Origin: Bradyrhizobium sp. ISRA464
GTDB taxonomy: Bacteria > Pseudomonadota > Alphaproteobacteria > Rhizobiales > Xanthobacteraceae
DNA: 64,000 nucleotides
Reading direction: 5' to 3'
Assembly: GCF_029910095.1 (NCBI RefSeq)
Contig: NZ_CP094526.1
Span: forward strand, 4,650,001 to 4,714,000
The position numbers were made by a program, and so were the translations under genes. The notes under the pieces are model-generated. The model was given only the letters and a program-made list of their open reading frames with translations, searched no databases and was not told the origin of the DNA. Below, piece after piece: positions 37,247-46,282 of the stretch. Numbering within the stretch: position 1 is the stretch's first letter; the number at the start of each line of letters is the position of its first letter.

Positions 37247-38572
37247 CTACCCCGTCCCGCCCGGCTCCAGCGCCTCGCCGAGTTCGAGCGGATGCGCCAT
37301 CGTCTCATGCAGCGCATCCTTGTCGAGCTCGCCTTCGGAAAGGCTGATCACCACGCAGGCGACGCCGTTGCCGACCAGGTTGGTGAGCGCGCGGCACTCG
37401 CTCATGAACTTGTCGATGCCGACCAGGATCGCGATCGACTGGATCGGAATGTCGGGCACGATCGACAGCGTCGCCGCGAGCGTGATGAAGCCCGCGCCGG
37501 TGACGCCGGAGGCGCCCTTCGAGGTGATCATGGCGATGCCGAGAATGCCGAGCTCCTGCCACATCGTCAGATGCGTGTTGGTGGCCTGTGCCAGGAACAG
37601 CGTCGCCAGCGTCATGTAGATGTTGGTGCCGTCGAGGTTGAAGCTGTAGCCGGTCGGGATAACGAGGCCGACCACCGAGCGCGAGGCGCCGAGATGCTCC
37701 ATCTTCTGGATCATCTGCGGCAGCACGGTCTCCGATGACGAGGTGCCGAGCACGATCAGGAGCTCGTCCTTGATATAGGCGATGAAGCGGAGGATCGAGA
37801 AGCCCGCGAGCCGCGCAATGGCGCCGAGCACGATCAGCACGAACAGCACACTGGTGAGATAGAAGGTACCGATCAGCGCGGCCAGGTTCCACAGCGAGCC
37901 GAGCCCGTAGGCGCCGACTGTGAAGGCCATGGCGCCGAACGCGCCAAGCGGCGCGACGCGAACGATGATGCGGATGATGCCGAAGAACACCTTGGCGGCC
38001 TTGTCGATCGCCGCCGCGATCGGCTCGCCGGCCTTGCCCATGAACGCGATGGCAAATCCGGAGAGGATCGAGATCAGCAGCACCTGCAGGAGGTCGCCGC
38101 GCGAAAGCGCCCCGAAATAGCTGTCCGGAATGATCGCCATCAGGTGGGCGACGATGCCCTCCTCCTTCGCCTTGCTGACGTAGGTCGCGACCGACTTCGG
38201 ATCGATCGTGGTCGGATCTATGTTGAAGCCGTGGCCAGGCTGCAGCAATTCGCCGACCAGAAGGCCGATCGCGAGCGCAACCGTCGACACGGTCTCGAAA
38301 TAGATCAGCGCCTTCAGCCCGACCCGGCCGACGCGCTTGAGGTCGCCCATCGAGGAGATGCCGTGCACCACCGTGCAGAAGATCACCGGCGCGATCATCA
38401 TCTTGATCAGCGCAATGAAGCCGTCGCCGAGCGGCTTCAGCGCCTTGCCGAGGCCGGGGTTGTAATGCCCGATCAGGATGCCGAGCGCGATCGCGATCAG
38501 CACCTGGACATAGAGAACCTTGTACCAGGGCTGATGACGGTGAACGGCAGGCCGGATCGCGTCTGTGGTCAT
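37247..38572 (-). CDS. dctA: C4-dicarboxylate/proton symporter DctA
   Basis: Glutamate-transporter-fold carrier for succinate, fumarate and malate, 441 residues. Signature elements: hairpin 1 serine motif [15 protein letters not shown]7 [15 protein letters not shown], hairpin 2 [13 protein letters not shown], and TM8 [16 protein letters not shown] with the aspartate/asparagine residues that bind substrate. In root-nodule bacteria DctA feeds bacteroid metabolism. No adjacent dctBD two-component genes are present, so regulation cannot be read from this window. Confidence 0.96.
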   Translation of the reverse strand: MTTDAIRPAVHRHQPWYKVLYVQVLIAIALGILIGHYNPGLGKALKPLGDGFIALIKMMIAPVIFCTVVHGISSMGDLKRVGRVGLKALIYFETVSTVALAIGLLVGELLQPGHGFNIDPTTIDPKSVATYVSKAKEEGIVAHLMAIIPDSYFGALSRGDLLQVLLISILSGFAIAFMGKAGEPIAAAIDKAAKVFFGIIRIIVRVAPLGAFGAMAFTVGAYGLGSLWNLAALIGTFYLTSVLFVLIVLGAIARLAGFSILRFIAYIKDELLIVLGTSSSETVLPQMIQKMEHLGASRSVVGLVIPTGYSFNLDGTNIYMTLATLFLAQATNTHLTMWQELGILGIAMITSKGASGVTGAGFITLAATLSIVPDIPIQSIAILVGIDKFMSECRALTNLVGNGVACVVISLSEGELDKDALHETMAHPLELGEALEPGGTG

Positions 38573-38677
38573 GGGCGGGCTCGAGGCAGGAATGGAAGGA
38601 CGGGCGGAACGATCATGGCGAAGCAGAGCGCGGCCGACAACGGGTTTTCTCGCTTACGAACTGCTCAATCGCGCGGC

Positions 38678-39382
38678 CTAGGGCCGCTTCGGAATATTCA
38701 GTCCACGCTGCACGGCAGGACGCGCGAGCCCGCGCTCCAGCCAGGCCGCAACGTCCTTGAACTGGTCGAACTCGACAAGCCCGCGTGCATCGTAGAAGCC
38801 GATCAGATTGCGCACCCAGCCGAGCATCGAGATATCGGCGATGGTGTACTCGTCATCCATGAACCACTGCCGCCCTGCGAGGTGTGTCTCCATCACGCCG
38901 AGCAGACGCTTGGATTCCGCGATGTAGCGCTGCAGCGGCCGCTTGTCTTCATAGTCCTTGCCGGCGAATTTGTTGAAGAAGCCGACCTGGCCGAACATCG
39001 GGCCGATGCCGCCCATCTGGAAATGAACCCACTGGATGGTTTCGTAACGGCGCGCCGGACCCGCCGGCAGCAGCTTGCCGGTCTTCTCGGCCAGGTATTG
39101 CAGGATGGCGCCGGATTCGAACAAGGGCAGCGGCTTGCCGCCGGGGCCGTCGGGATCGAGGATCGCCGGGATCTTGCCGTTCGGGTTCAGCGAGAGGAAC
39201 TCCGCTGTCTTCTGGTCGTCCTTGTTGAAGTCGACGAGATGCACTTCGTAAGGCAGCCCGATCTCCTCGAGCATGATCGAGACCTTCACCCCATTCGGCG
39301 TCGGCAACGAATAGAGCTGCAAGCGATCCGGATGCTGAACGGGCCAGCGTTTTGTAATCGGAAAGGCGGAGAGATCGGCCAT
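38678..39382 (-). CDS. Glutathione S-transferase (YghU/Ure2p-like)
   Basis: 234 residues. N-terminal thioredoxin-like domain (LQLYSLPTPNGVKVSIMLEEIGLPYEVHLVDF, then NPNGKIPAILDP and LFESGAILQYLAEKTGKLLP) and a helical C-terminal domain (FMDDEYTIADISMLGWVRNLIGFYD). The TPNG segment in place of a catalytic Tyr/Ser/Cys is characteristic of nu-class/YghU-type enzymes, which often act as disulfide-bond reductases. It is divergent from the SDR gene. Confidence 0.9.
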   Translation of the reverse strand: MADLSAFPITKRWPVQHPDRLQLYSLPTPNGVKVSIMLEEIGLPYEVHLVDFNKDDQKTAEFLSLNPNGKIPAILDPDGPGGKPLPLFESGAILQYLAEKTGKLLPAGPARRYETIQWVHFQMGGIGPMFGQVGFFNKFAGKDYEDKRPLQRYIAESKRLLGVMETHLAGRQWFMDDEYTIADISMLGWVRNLIGFYDARGLVEFDQFKDVAAWLERGLARPAVQRGLNIPKRP

Positions 39383-39459
39383 ATTGATGGTCTTTGCGTC
39401 GTTGTGATTGGCTAGCTAATGTACGGACCTCGATGCAAGCCGCAAGGGCCGGACCGACC

Positions 39460-40320
39460 ATGACAGATCAAGCGGAGTCTGAACGGCTCGGCCTCTCCGA
39501 CGACGAACTGGCGATCCATCCGACCGTGTTTGCATCCGATGCGCTGGCCGGTCAGGTGGCGGTCGTCTCCGGAGGCGCCGGCGGCATCGGCCGCGCCATC
39601 GCGTGGCTGTTCGCACGGCTCGGCGCTGATGTCATCGTGGTCGGCCGCAACAGCGACAAGCTCAATGCGCTGGTCGACGCTCTCAGGCGGCGCGGCCTGA
39701 CGGCCTCCGCGCATGTGGCCGACATCAAGGACCCCGACGCCGTCAACAAGATGTTCGAGGCGATCTGGGCCGCACATGGCCGCGTCGATATCCTGGTCAA
39801 CAGCGCCGGCGGCCAGTTCCCGCAGGCCGCGATCGACTTTTCGGTCAAGGGCTGGAACGCGGTCATCAATACCAACCTCAACGGCACCTGGTACATGATG
39901 CAGGCGGCGGCGCAGCTCTGGCGTGACCGCAAGCACCCGGGCAGCATCGTCAACATCGTCGTGGTCACCACCCACGGCCTCTACGGCATCGCGCACACGA
40001 TCGCGGCGCGATCCGGCGTGATCGGGCTGTCGCGCGCGCTCGCGGTCGAATGGGCGCCGCTGAACATCCGCGTCAACTGCATCGCCCCTGGTGCGATCGA
40101 AACCGAGGGCTGGAACGTCTACACCGCGGAAGCGCGCGCCGCCTATCCGCGCTCCAATCCGATGATGCGCCCGGGCTCGCCCTGGGACATCGCCGAGGCC
40201 AGCGCCTATCTCGCAGGCCCCTCCGGCAAATTCATCACCGGCGAGACGCTGACCGTCGACGGCGGCGGTCAGCATTGGGGCGAGACCTGGACCACCGGCA
40301 AGCCGGACTATTTCAAATGA
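39460..40320 (+). CDS. SDR-family oxidoreductase with atypical active site
   Basis: 286 residues. Rossmann motif SGGAGGIGRA (about residues 38-46), NSAGGQ as the NAG motif, and the C-terminal GETLTVDGGGQHWG typical of the 2,4-dienoyl-CoA-reductase/citronellol-dehydrogenase-like branch. At the usual Tyr-x3-Lys position the sequence reads T-I-A-A-R (180-184), so both catalytic residues are replaced; dienoyl-CoA-reductase-like SDRs also lack the canonical tyrosine there, though they usually keep a lysine. The ATG at 39460 follows AAGGG; upstream codons overlap the divergent gst promoter. Confidence 0.85.
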   Translation: MTDQAESERLGLSDDELAIHPTVFASDALAGQVAVVSGGAGGIGRAIAWLFARLGADVIVVGRNSDKLNALVDALRRRGLTASAHVADIKDPDAVNKMFEAIWAAHGRVDILVNSAGGQFPQAAIDFSVKGWNAVINTNLNGTWYMMQAAAQLWRDRKHPGSIVNIVVVTTHGLYGIAHTIAARSGVIGLSRALAVEWAPLNIRVNCIAPGAIETEGWNVYTAEARAAYPRSNPMMRPGSPWDIAEASAYLAGPSGKFITGETLTVDGGGQHWGETWTTGKPDYFK

Positions 40321-40392
40321 TGCTGTCACGTTGCGTGCGAAACCGCGGGGCGGGCAAAGGCGCCCTTCGCGCCTTTGCCACGGACCGACGCA

Positions 40393-40737
40393 TCATTTCC
40401 CATCATCGAAGCTGACGATGACCGCCGCATTTGCAATGAGGATCGGGTCATTGCCCTGGTCTGACGGGATTTCGAGCCCGCCTGCGATCGCCTTCACTGT
40501 TTTTGTGCCATATGGCAGCTCCTTGGCGACTTCAGCGGTGTCGACGCCCTCCGGATTCGGCACGGCGATCGTGACGTCGACGAACATGTCGTTCGCGGTC
40601 TTGCCGAGCATGCGGAAGAAGCCGAGGCTGGAGTGGCGGATGGCGTCGGAGACCGCGCGTTTGGCAGCCTTGGTGGCGTCGCGTCCGTGGACGTCGACGC
40701 CCATGCCCATTTCGGTGATGCAGCGCACGCGTGTCAT
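40393..40737 (-). CDS. Lin0512-family protein
   Basis: 114 residues matching the Lin0512 family as I recognise it: RCITEMGMGVDVHGRDATKAAKRAVSDAIRHSS at the N-terminus, then VDVTIAVPNP and VKAIAGGLEIPSD. The family is widespread, small and structurally compact, with no established biochemical role. It is convergent with the SDR gene. Earlier in the frame nothing precedes the ATG at 40737. Confidence 0.85.
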   Translation of the reverse strand: MTRVRCITEMGMGVDVHGRDATKAAKRAVSDAIRHSSLGFFRMLGKTANDMFVDVTIAVPNPEGVDTAEVAKELPYGTKTVKAIAGGLEIPSDQGNDPILIANAAVIVSFDDGK

Positions 40738-41139
40738 AAAAGCTTCCTGTTATTGTTGACGTGAAAGGCTTTCAATCCATCGACCGCGGCGCCCGCGACG
40801 TCAACCCACATGCGCCTCATGTCAGGTTCTTCATCTCAAGGCATCAAGGCCACTGAAGCGCCCCCGGCGCCTTCGACAACGTCATTGCGCGGAGCGTTAG
40901 CGACGAAGCAATCCATACCTCCGCAAGCAGTGACATGGATTGCCTCCGCCTTCGCCAAGGCGAGCGCGTGGCTCGCGCGCTCCACGACGACGGTCGAGGA
41001 CATACGTACGGTTCCTGTTCCTCGCTCATGAAATGAGCACGAAATGGTCGCATATGAGTCCGCAACCTTTTGCGCGCGAATGACTTTGTGGCCTGCGACG
41101 CTTTGCGTCGCGCCAAGCCAATCAAACAAAGGAGTTCAC
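40738..41139. other. Intergenic region upstream of the secretion locus
   Basis: About 400 bases with no supported gene. It contains a degenerate half of the GTCATTGCG repeat (40881-40960, including GAAGCAATCCAT and ATGGATTGC). The final part, 41005-41127, must contain the promoter of the type I secretion locus; no clear sigma-70 boxes are visible. Confidence 0.5.
40881..40960. repeat. Partial GTCATTGCG-type palindromic repeat
   Basis: GTCATTGCGCGGAGCGTTAGCGACGAAGCAATCCAT resembles the left part of 8523-8637. GCAATCCAT and ATGGATTGC form the inner stem, but the right terminal arm is lost. Confidence 0.6.
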
Positions 41140-41442
41140 ATGGCACTTCTCGGAAACCTGCTCGACACTGTCGACGGACTGCTCGGTTCTGCAACCGGCT
41201 CGCTCTCAGGCAGTGTCGGCGCAGGCGGCGGTGCATCGGCGGGCGCCAGCGGAACGGTCGATCTCTCGCACACGCTTGATCTCGGTGCGGTGGTCGAAAC
41301 CAATCCGAGCGTCAACCTTTCGGCATCCGGCCTGGCCGGAACCGGCGGCATCGACGCCTCAGTTTCCGCTCCGACCATGATCGGCGCCACGGCCGATGTC
41401 GGTCACCTTGATGTGGGTGGCCTGCTCCACGGGCTCGCCTGA
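41140..41442 (+). CDS. Small Gly/Ala/Ser-rich protein with glycine-zipper motifs; candidate T1SS cargo
   Basis: 100 residues with an ideal ribosome binding site (AAAGGAG, 5 bases before the ATG). The N-terminal amphipathic segment LLGNLLDTVDGLL leads into two glycine zippers, G16-x3-G20-x3-G24 and G27-x3-G31-x3-G35, then an Ala/Gly/Ser/Val-rich beta-prone region, ending VGGLLHGLA. There is no Cys, no Sec signal peptide and no double-glycine leader. It lies 127 bases upstream of a type I ABC exporter in the same direction. Caulobacter Cdz bacteriocins are small glycine-zipper proteins exported by a T1SS; that likeness is structural inference, not homology I can demonstrate. Confidence 0.75.
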   Translation: MALLGNLLDTVDGLLGSATGSLSGSVGAGGGASAGASGTVDLSHTLDLGAVVETNPSVNLSASGLAGTGGIDASVSAPTMIGATADVGHLDVGGLLHGLA

Positions 41443-41569
41443 GTCCGGAAAGTCTCACAACACGTGGCGTGGGGAGACTTCCCCACGCCATCGTCCCTGA
41501 TGCCGCTGGCCGCCGGAGCCGGCGGTTCCTGCATCGTGACCCTGCATGGCAGTTTGAGGACTTCTCCGA

Positions 41570-43306
41570 ATGCATTCGGACTCGCTGGCAGTTTTTGACG
41601 AAACTGTCGCACATTCGCGTCGAAGCGATGGTGTCCGCCAGGCGCTCGTCGCGCTATGGCCGCACTTTCTGTGGGCCGGCCTGTTCTCGAGCGGCATCAA
41701 CCTGCTTTATCTGAGTTCGCCGCTCTATCTGATGCAGGTCTATAACCGCGTCCTGCTCAACGAGAACATCTCGACCCTCGTCCTTCTCACCCTGATCCTC
41801 GCGATCGCGCTGCTTACCATGGCGCTGCTCGACGCGGTGCGCGCCTGGATCCTGATCCGCTGCGGCATCCGCCTCGACATGGACCTGTCGCGGCGCGTGT
41901 TCGAGGCGCTGGTGGTTCGCTCCGCGGAGCGCGGAGCCTCACGCGGTGCGCAGCAGCTGCGCAATCTCGACCAGTTCCGCACCTTCGTGACCGGACCCGG
42001 CATCTACTTCGCCTTCGACCTGCCGTGGATCCCGATCTACCTGATGCTGCTGTTCTTCATCCATCCGCTGCTCGGCATCGTCGCGACCCTCGGCGCGATC
42101 CTGCTGCTCGGCCTTGCCGGGCTCAACGAGGTCATGACGCGCGAGCCGATGAAGCGGGCGGAGGCCGCCGGCAACCAGTCCTATGTCTTCACCGAGAACG
42201 TGCTGCGTCATGCCGATGTCATCCGCGCCATGGGCATGCAGCCCGCGGTCGAGCACAACTGGCAGAGCCAACGCTCCTCGATGCTGGTGCAGCAGGCTCA
42301 TGCCAGCGACAAGAACGCGGTCATGACCTCCTCGATTCGTTTCTTCCGCCTGCTGCTGCAATCCCTGATGCTCGGCACCGGCGCCTGGCTTGCGATCGAT
42401 CATGCGATTGCGCCCGCGACGATCTTCGCCGCCAGCATCGTGATGGGCCGCGCGCTGGTGCCGGTCGAGCAGGCGGTCGGCACCTGGAAGCAGTTCATCG
42501 GCGCGCGCGAAGCCTATGTCGAGGTACGCGACCTGCTCGCCGAGGTCGACCTGACGCCGCCCCGCACCATCGTGCCGCGCGCCCGCAACACAATCGACGT
42601 GCGCGATGTCAGCTGCGTCCTGCCGGCGCGGCAGGAGCCGGTCATCAAGGGCCTGTCGTTCGAGCTCGCAGGCGGACAGGCGCTCGGCATCGTCGGCGCC
42701 AGCGGCTCGGGCAAGAGCACGTTGGCGCGCATGCTGGTCGGCGCGATCGCGCCCGCCGGCGGACGGCTGCGCTTCGGCGGGCTCGATTACAGCCATTGGG
42801 ATCCGCTCGAGTTCGGCCGCCATGTCGGGTACCTGCCGCAGGATGTCGGCCTGTTCGTCGGCAGCGTGCGCGAGAACATCGCGCGCTTCGGCAACGCCTC
42901 GACCGAGGAGATCATCGACGCGGCCAAGCGCGCCGGCATCCACGAGATGATCCTCGACCTGCCCAAGCAATACGACACGCAGCTCGGCGCCGGCGGCGTC
43001 GGCCTCTCCGGCGGACAGCGCCAGCGCCTCGCGCTGGCACGCGCGCTGCTCGGCCGCCCGCCTCTGCTCGTGCTCGACGAGCCTAACGCCAATCTCGACG
43101 GCCCCGGCGAGGAGGCGCTGAAGGCGGCGTTGCTGCAGGCCAAGACCGAGGGTGCGACCGTCATCGTCATCACCCATCGCACCACCATCCTCGACATCGT
43201 CGACGTCATGATGGTGCTGCGCAACGGCCTGCTCGACATGCTCGGGCCGCCCGGCGAAATCTATCAGAGCTTGCAGCAGCAGGCCGCCGCGCGAGGTGCC
43301 ACATGA
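41570..43306 (+). CDS. Type I secretion system permease/ATPase (PrtD family)
   Basis: Inner-membrane ABC exporter fusing a six-helix domain to an ATPase, 578 residues. The membrane part begins LFSSGINLLYLSSPLYLMQVYNRVL, diagnostic of PrtD-type exporters. There is no N-terminal C39 peptidase or C39-like domain. The ATPase has Walker A GASGSGKST (about 378-386), signature LSGGQRQRLALARAL, Walker B LLVLDEPNANLD and H-loop VITHR. The stop overlaps the next gene's ATG (ATGA). The cargo is probably encoded in this locus. No outer-membrane TolC gene is adjacent, so a TolC encoded elsewhere would complete the channel. Confidence 0.93.
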   Translation: MHSDSLAVFDETVAHSRRSDGVRQALVALWPHFLWAGLFSSGINLLYLSSPLYLMQVYNRVLLNENISTLVLLTLILAIALLTMALLDAVRAWILIRCGIRLDMDLSRRVFEALVVRSAERGASRGAQQLRNLDQFRTFVTGPGIYFAFDLPWIPIYLMLLFFIHPLLGIVATLGAILLLGLAGLNEVMTREPMKRAEAAGNQSYVFTENVLRHADVIRAMGMQPAVEHNWQSQRSSMLVQQAHASDKNAVMTSSIRFFRLLLQSLMLGTGAWLAIDHAIAPATIFAASIVMGRALVPVEQAVGTWKQFIGAREAYVEVRDLLAEVDLTPPRTIVPRARNTIDVRDVSCVLPARQEPVIKGLSFELAGGQALGIVGASGSGKSTLARMLVGAIAPAGGRLRFGGLDYSHWDPLEFGRHVGYLPQDVGLFVGSVRENIARFGNASTEEIIDAAKRAGIHEMILDLPKQYDTQLGAGGVGLSGGQRQRLALARALLGRPPLLVLDEPNANLDGPGEEALKAALLQAKTEGATVIVITHRTTILDIVDVMMVLRNGLLDMLGPPGEIYQSLQQQAAARGAT

Positions 43307-44631
43307 CGGTGATCGGCGAGGATTTTGCCCCGATCCGCGACCGCGCCTCGTACTCGCGGCCCGAGCGGCCGGCATGGCTCGGCGCCGGCGTGGTCGCAGC
43401 CTTTGCGGGCGCGATGACGATGTGGGGCACGCTGGCACCGATCTCCGGCGCGGCGATCGCCAACGGCAACCTCCAGGTCGAGGGACGGCGGCAGAGCGTG
43501 CAGCACCCCTACGGCGGCGTGGTGCGCCAGCTCCTGGTGCGCGACGGTGCCCATGTCGAGAAGGGGCAGCTCCTGATCGCACTCGACGACAGCGACCCGC
43601 GCGCCAAGCTCGACGTCCTCGTCGCCGATCGCGACGCCGCCCTCGCCGCGGAGGCGCGGCTGGTCGCCGAGCGTGACGGCCAGGACGCGCCTGCCTTTGG
43701 CGACGACCTGCGCGCACGGAGCGACAAAGCCACCGTACGCCAGGCGATGGCCAACGAGACCGCGATGATGGCCGCGCGGAAACATCAGTTCGAAGCCGAG
43801 ACCGCGGTGCTGCGAGGCAAGATCAAGGAGCTCACCGCGCAGATCGGCGGGACGCAGGCGCAACTGACCGGCACGCAGAAGCAGCGCGAGCTGCTGACGG
43901 ACGAGATGAATGGCGCGCAGCATTTGTACGAACAGGGCTATACGCCGAAGACCCGGATCCTGGCGCTGCAGCGCGAGGATGCCAAGCTGCAAGCCGACAT
44001 CGGCGCGCAACAGGCCAACATAGCCGGCATGCAGCAGCAGATCGCGCAGAACGAGCTCGAGATCGCCAAGGCGGAGCGCGCGCGGATGAGCGAGATCACC
44101 GACCAGCTCCGCTCGACCGAGACCAAGCTCGCCGAGCTCGCCCCCAAGATCGACGCCGCGAGCGACGTGGTGGCGCGCACCAGGATCACCGCGCCTGCGA
44201 CCGGTTCGGTGGTCGGCCTCGACGTCTTCACCGAGGGCGGCGTGATCCAGCCAGGCGCCAAGCTGATGGACGTCGTGCCGTCGGACAATCCGCTGATCGC
44301 CGACGCCAGGCTCAAGCTCTCCGACATCAACGACGTCACCACCGGCCGTCGCGCCGAGGTCAGGCTTATCGGCGTGAACTATGCCGAACGGCCGCGCCTC
44401 TACGGTACCGTCAAGACGGTGTCTGCGGACCGGTTGACCGATGACAAGTCGTCGCCCGGCTACTACGCGGTCGAGGTCGCGCTCGATCCTGATGACGTCA
44501 GGAAATCGCATATCGAGCTGCAGCCAGGCATGCCGGCCGAGGTGATCGTGCCGACACGCCAGCGCACGCTGTTCGAATATCTGCTCGGACCGCTGCGCGA
44601 CGAGATTACGCGCGGTTTCCGGGAACGTTGA
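43303..44631 (+). CDS. HlyD-family type I secretion periplasmic adaptor
   Basis: Membrane-fusion protein, 442 residues. One transmembrane helix near residues 24-45 (WLGAGVVAAFAGAMTMWGTLA) precedes the barrel/lipoyl half-domain (NLQVEGRRQSVQHPYGG), a long alpha-hairpin (about residues 100-260, rich in Gln/Glu/Ala, with KTRILALQREDAKL) and the returning lipoyl/beta-barrel part (RITAPATGSVVGLDVFTEGGVI). It bridges the ABC exporter to TolC. Its start is translationally coupled to the exporter gene. An 11-base direct repeat (TTCCGGGAACG, 44617-44627 and 44634-44644) straddles its stop. Confidence 0.93.
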   Translation: MTVIGEDFAPIRDRASYSRPERPAWLGAGVVAAFAGAMTMWGTLAPISGAAIANGNLQVEGRRQSVQHPYGGVVRQLLVRDGAHVEKGQLLIALDDSDPRAKLDVLVADRDAALAAEARLVAERDGQDAPAFGDDLRARSDKATVRQAMANETAMMAARKHQFEAETAVLRGKIKELTAQIGGTQAQLTGTQKQRELLTDEMNGAQHLYEQGYTPKTRILALQREDAKLQADIGAQQANIAGMQQQIAQNELEIAKAERARMSEITDQLRSTETKLAELAPKIDAASDVVARTRITAPATGSVVGLDVFTEGGVIQPGAKLMDVVPSDNPLIADARLKLSDINDVTTGRRAEVRLIGVNYAERPRLYGTVKTVSADRLTDDKSSPGYYAVEVALDPDDVRKSHIELQPGMPAEVIVPTRQRTLFEYLLGPLRDEITRGFRER

Positions 44632-44657
44632 CGTTCCGGGAACGCTGAGGAGCTGCC

Positions 44658-45575
44658 ATGGCTATGTCAGACAAGGACAACACGCGACGCGCACATGCCG
44701 CCGAAACCGCGCGCCAGATTGCGTCCGGTGAGACCGCGGCCTTCTTCACGACGTTGCTCGCCGTCCTGAACGAGGCCGAAGCCGCGCCGCGCGTCATCCA
44801 CCACGACCCGGAGCGGCCCGCGCCGGAGCCCGCCTTGCACCCCGCGCAGCCCGCCGATCCGTCCGCGAAGGAGCCTGCGCCGCCCGATCCTCATCTCCAC
44901 GAGCAACACGCAGGCAGCGCCGATACGCCGCCGGCGCAGCCCACAGCGATGGATCACGCTGATGCCGGCCCTTCGCCCGAGCCAGACCATGCGACGGCGA
45001 CGACGGCATCGGCTGGCACCGCCTCCGCCGCGCATGCCCCGACCTCGTCTATTCCAGCGGAGACTCCCGGCACATCGGCCGATCATGCATCGCCGCACGA
45101 CGCCGCCGGAAGCCATGTCATTGTCAGCGCGCCGCCGACCACAGATCTTGCGGCTTCCCTCATGCAGCCCGTCGACACCATCAAGAACCTGGTCGACAGC
45201 TCCCTTGCGACGGTGTCGCACGTGATCTCGGATGTCAGCGCCACGATCGGCCAGGTGACATCGTCACTGTCTGATTCGATCAACCATCTCACCGACGGCC
45301 TGACCGGCATGGTGTCGAGCGTTGTTCATGACTCGCCGGTCACGACCGTCGTCGAACCTGTCCTGACTGATATCCTCGGCTCGACCCAGGACAGCTCAGC
45401 GCATTCGCCTGCGAGCACACCCTCCAGCATTCCGTTGCTTGACACCGCCGGCGCGATCCCAATGGCCCCGCTCCATCCGCTTCCGCTCCACCTCGGCTTC
45501 CTCGGCCAGCCGACGACCGACGGCCATGAGACACACGACGCGGCCTTCTCGGCGCTCGGTATCCATCATTTCTGA
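44658..45575 (+). CDS. Low-complexity protein of the T1SS locus; candidate second cargo
   Basis: 305 residues; GAGGAG lies 5 bases before the ATG. Residues 1-45 are a charged helix (HAAETARQIASGETAAFFTTLLAVLNE); about 46-160 is Pro/Ala/His/Thr rich and disordered; about 165-245 is a run of amphipathic helix-like units (DTIKNLVDSS, TVSHVISDVSATIGQVTSSLSDSINHLTDGLTGMVSSVV) recalling the LLDTVDGLLGSATGSLSG segment of the 100-residue protein. The last residues, DAAFSALGIHHF, have the acidic-then-hydrophobic look of an uncleaved C-terminal T1SS signal. No RTX nonapeptides. It may be cargo, an adhesin-like filament or an accessory; function is inferred from position only. Confidence 0.75.
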   Translation: MAMSDKDNTRRAHAAETARQIASGETAAFFTTLLAVLNEAEAAPRVIHHDPERPAPEPALHPAQPADPSAKEPAPPDPHLHEQHAGSADTPPAQPTAMDHADAGPSPEPDHATATTASAGTASAAHAPTSSIPAETPGTSADHASPHDAAGSHVIVSAPPTTDLAASLMQPVDTIKNLVDSSLATVSHVISDVSATIGQVTSSLSDSINHLTDGLTGMVSSVVHDSPVTTVVEPVLTDILGSTQDSSAHSPASTPSSIPLLDTAGAIPMAPLHPLPLHLGFLGQPTTDGHETHDAAFSALGIHHF

Positions 45576-45835
45576 TCGGCCGCTGGCCCCGTTCAGGTCA
45601 CCGCGACCGCCGAAAATGATGCGGTGAAATGCCCGCACCCTTGCGATGAAGCCATCATCGCCAACCAAAAGGCTGCCGACCGGTGGCGCCACAGGCGCCG
45701 CGTCACGCCACCTTCAAGCACAGACCGTGCTGCCCTTGAGCGGCATTCGCCCAAATGGTCACCACTTAAGGCTTGTCGACCTTTACGCACCCAGACTAAG
45801 CATGCGCGCACGTCTCTCCGCCGCTAGCCGATGCC

Positions 45836-46192
45836 ATGAGCCCGAAGGCTTTCGAAAAGCACTGCCTGAGCCTGCCCGCCACCACCAAGGTGGTGCAATG
45901 GGAAGGCACGTCGGTGTTCAAGGTCGGCGGCAAGATGTTTGCGCTGGGTGGCGGCTTCGTCGAACGGCTCGGCGGCGGCTTCATGTTCAAGACCTCGAAC
46001 ATGGCCTACCAACTCCTGATCGAGCAGGGCCTGGCGCGGCCGGCGCCCTATCTGGCGCGCGCCAAATGGGTGCAGCTTGTCGGCAACAACGCGCTGCCCG
46101 ACGCCGAGCTCAAAGCCTATCTCGACCAGGCGCACGCGCCGATTGCGGCGAGGCTGACGCGAAAGTCGCGCAAGGCGCTCGGGCTCGCGTAA
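45836..46192 (+). CDS. MmcQ/YjbR-family protein
   Basis: 118 residues of the YjbR fold, a small double-wing DNA-binding-like domain: CLSLPATTKVVQWEGTSVFKVGGKMFAL at the start and AKWVQLVGNNALPDAELKAYLDQAH in the second half. Biochemical function is not established for the family. It stands alone, 260 bases after the secretion locus, which contains nothing else I can support. Confidence 0.88.
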   Translation: MSPKAFEKHCLSLPATTKVVQWEGTSVFKVGGKMFALGGGFVERLGGGFMFKTSNMAYQLLIEQGLARPAPYLARAKWVQLVGNNALPDAELKAYLDQAHAPIAARLTRKSRKALGLA

Positions 46193-46282
46193 CGCTCCGC
46201 GTCATTGCCGCCTGGCGTGGCGACAGTGGCGGCGCGCCGTGCGGATTCCAGCGGAGGCGCGCGCGTCCTTGCATGCGCGGTG

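Noticed and set aside
41939..43717. A 592-codon minus-strand frame opposite the T1SS exporter and adaptor genes
   Set aside because: Explained by GC skew of codon positions in the real genes; Arg/Ala/Asp-rich product.
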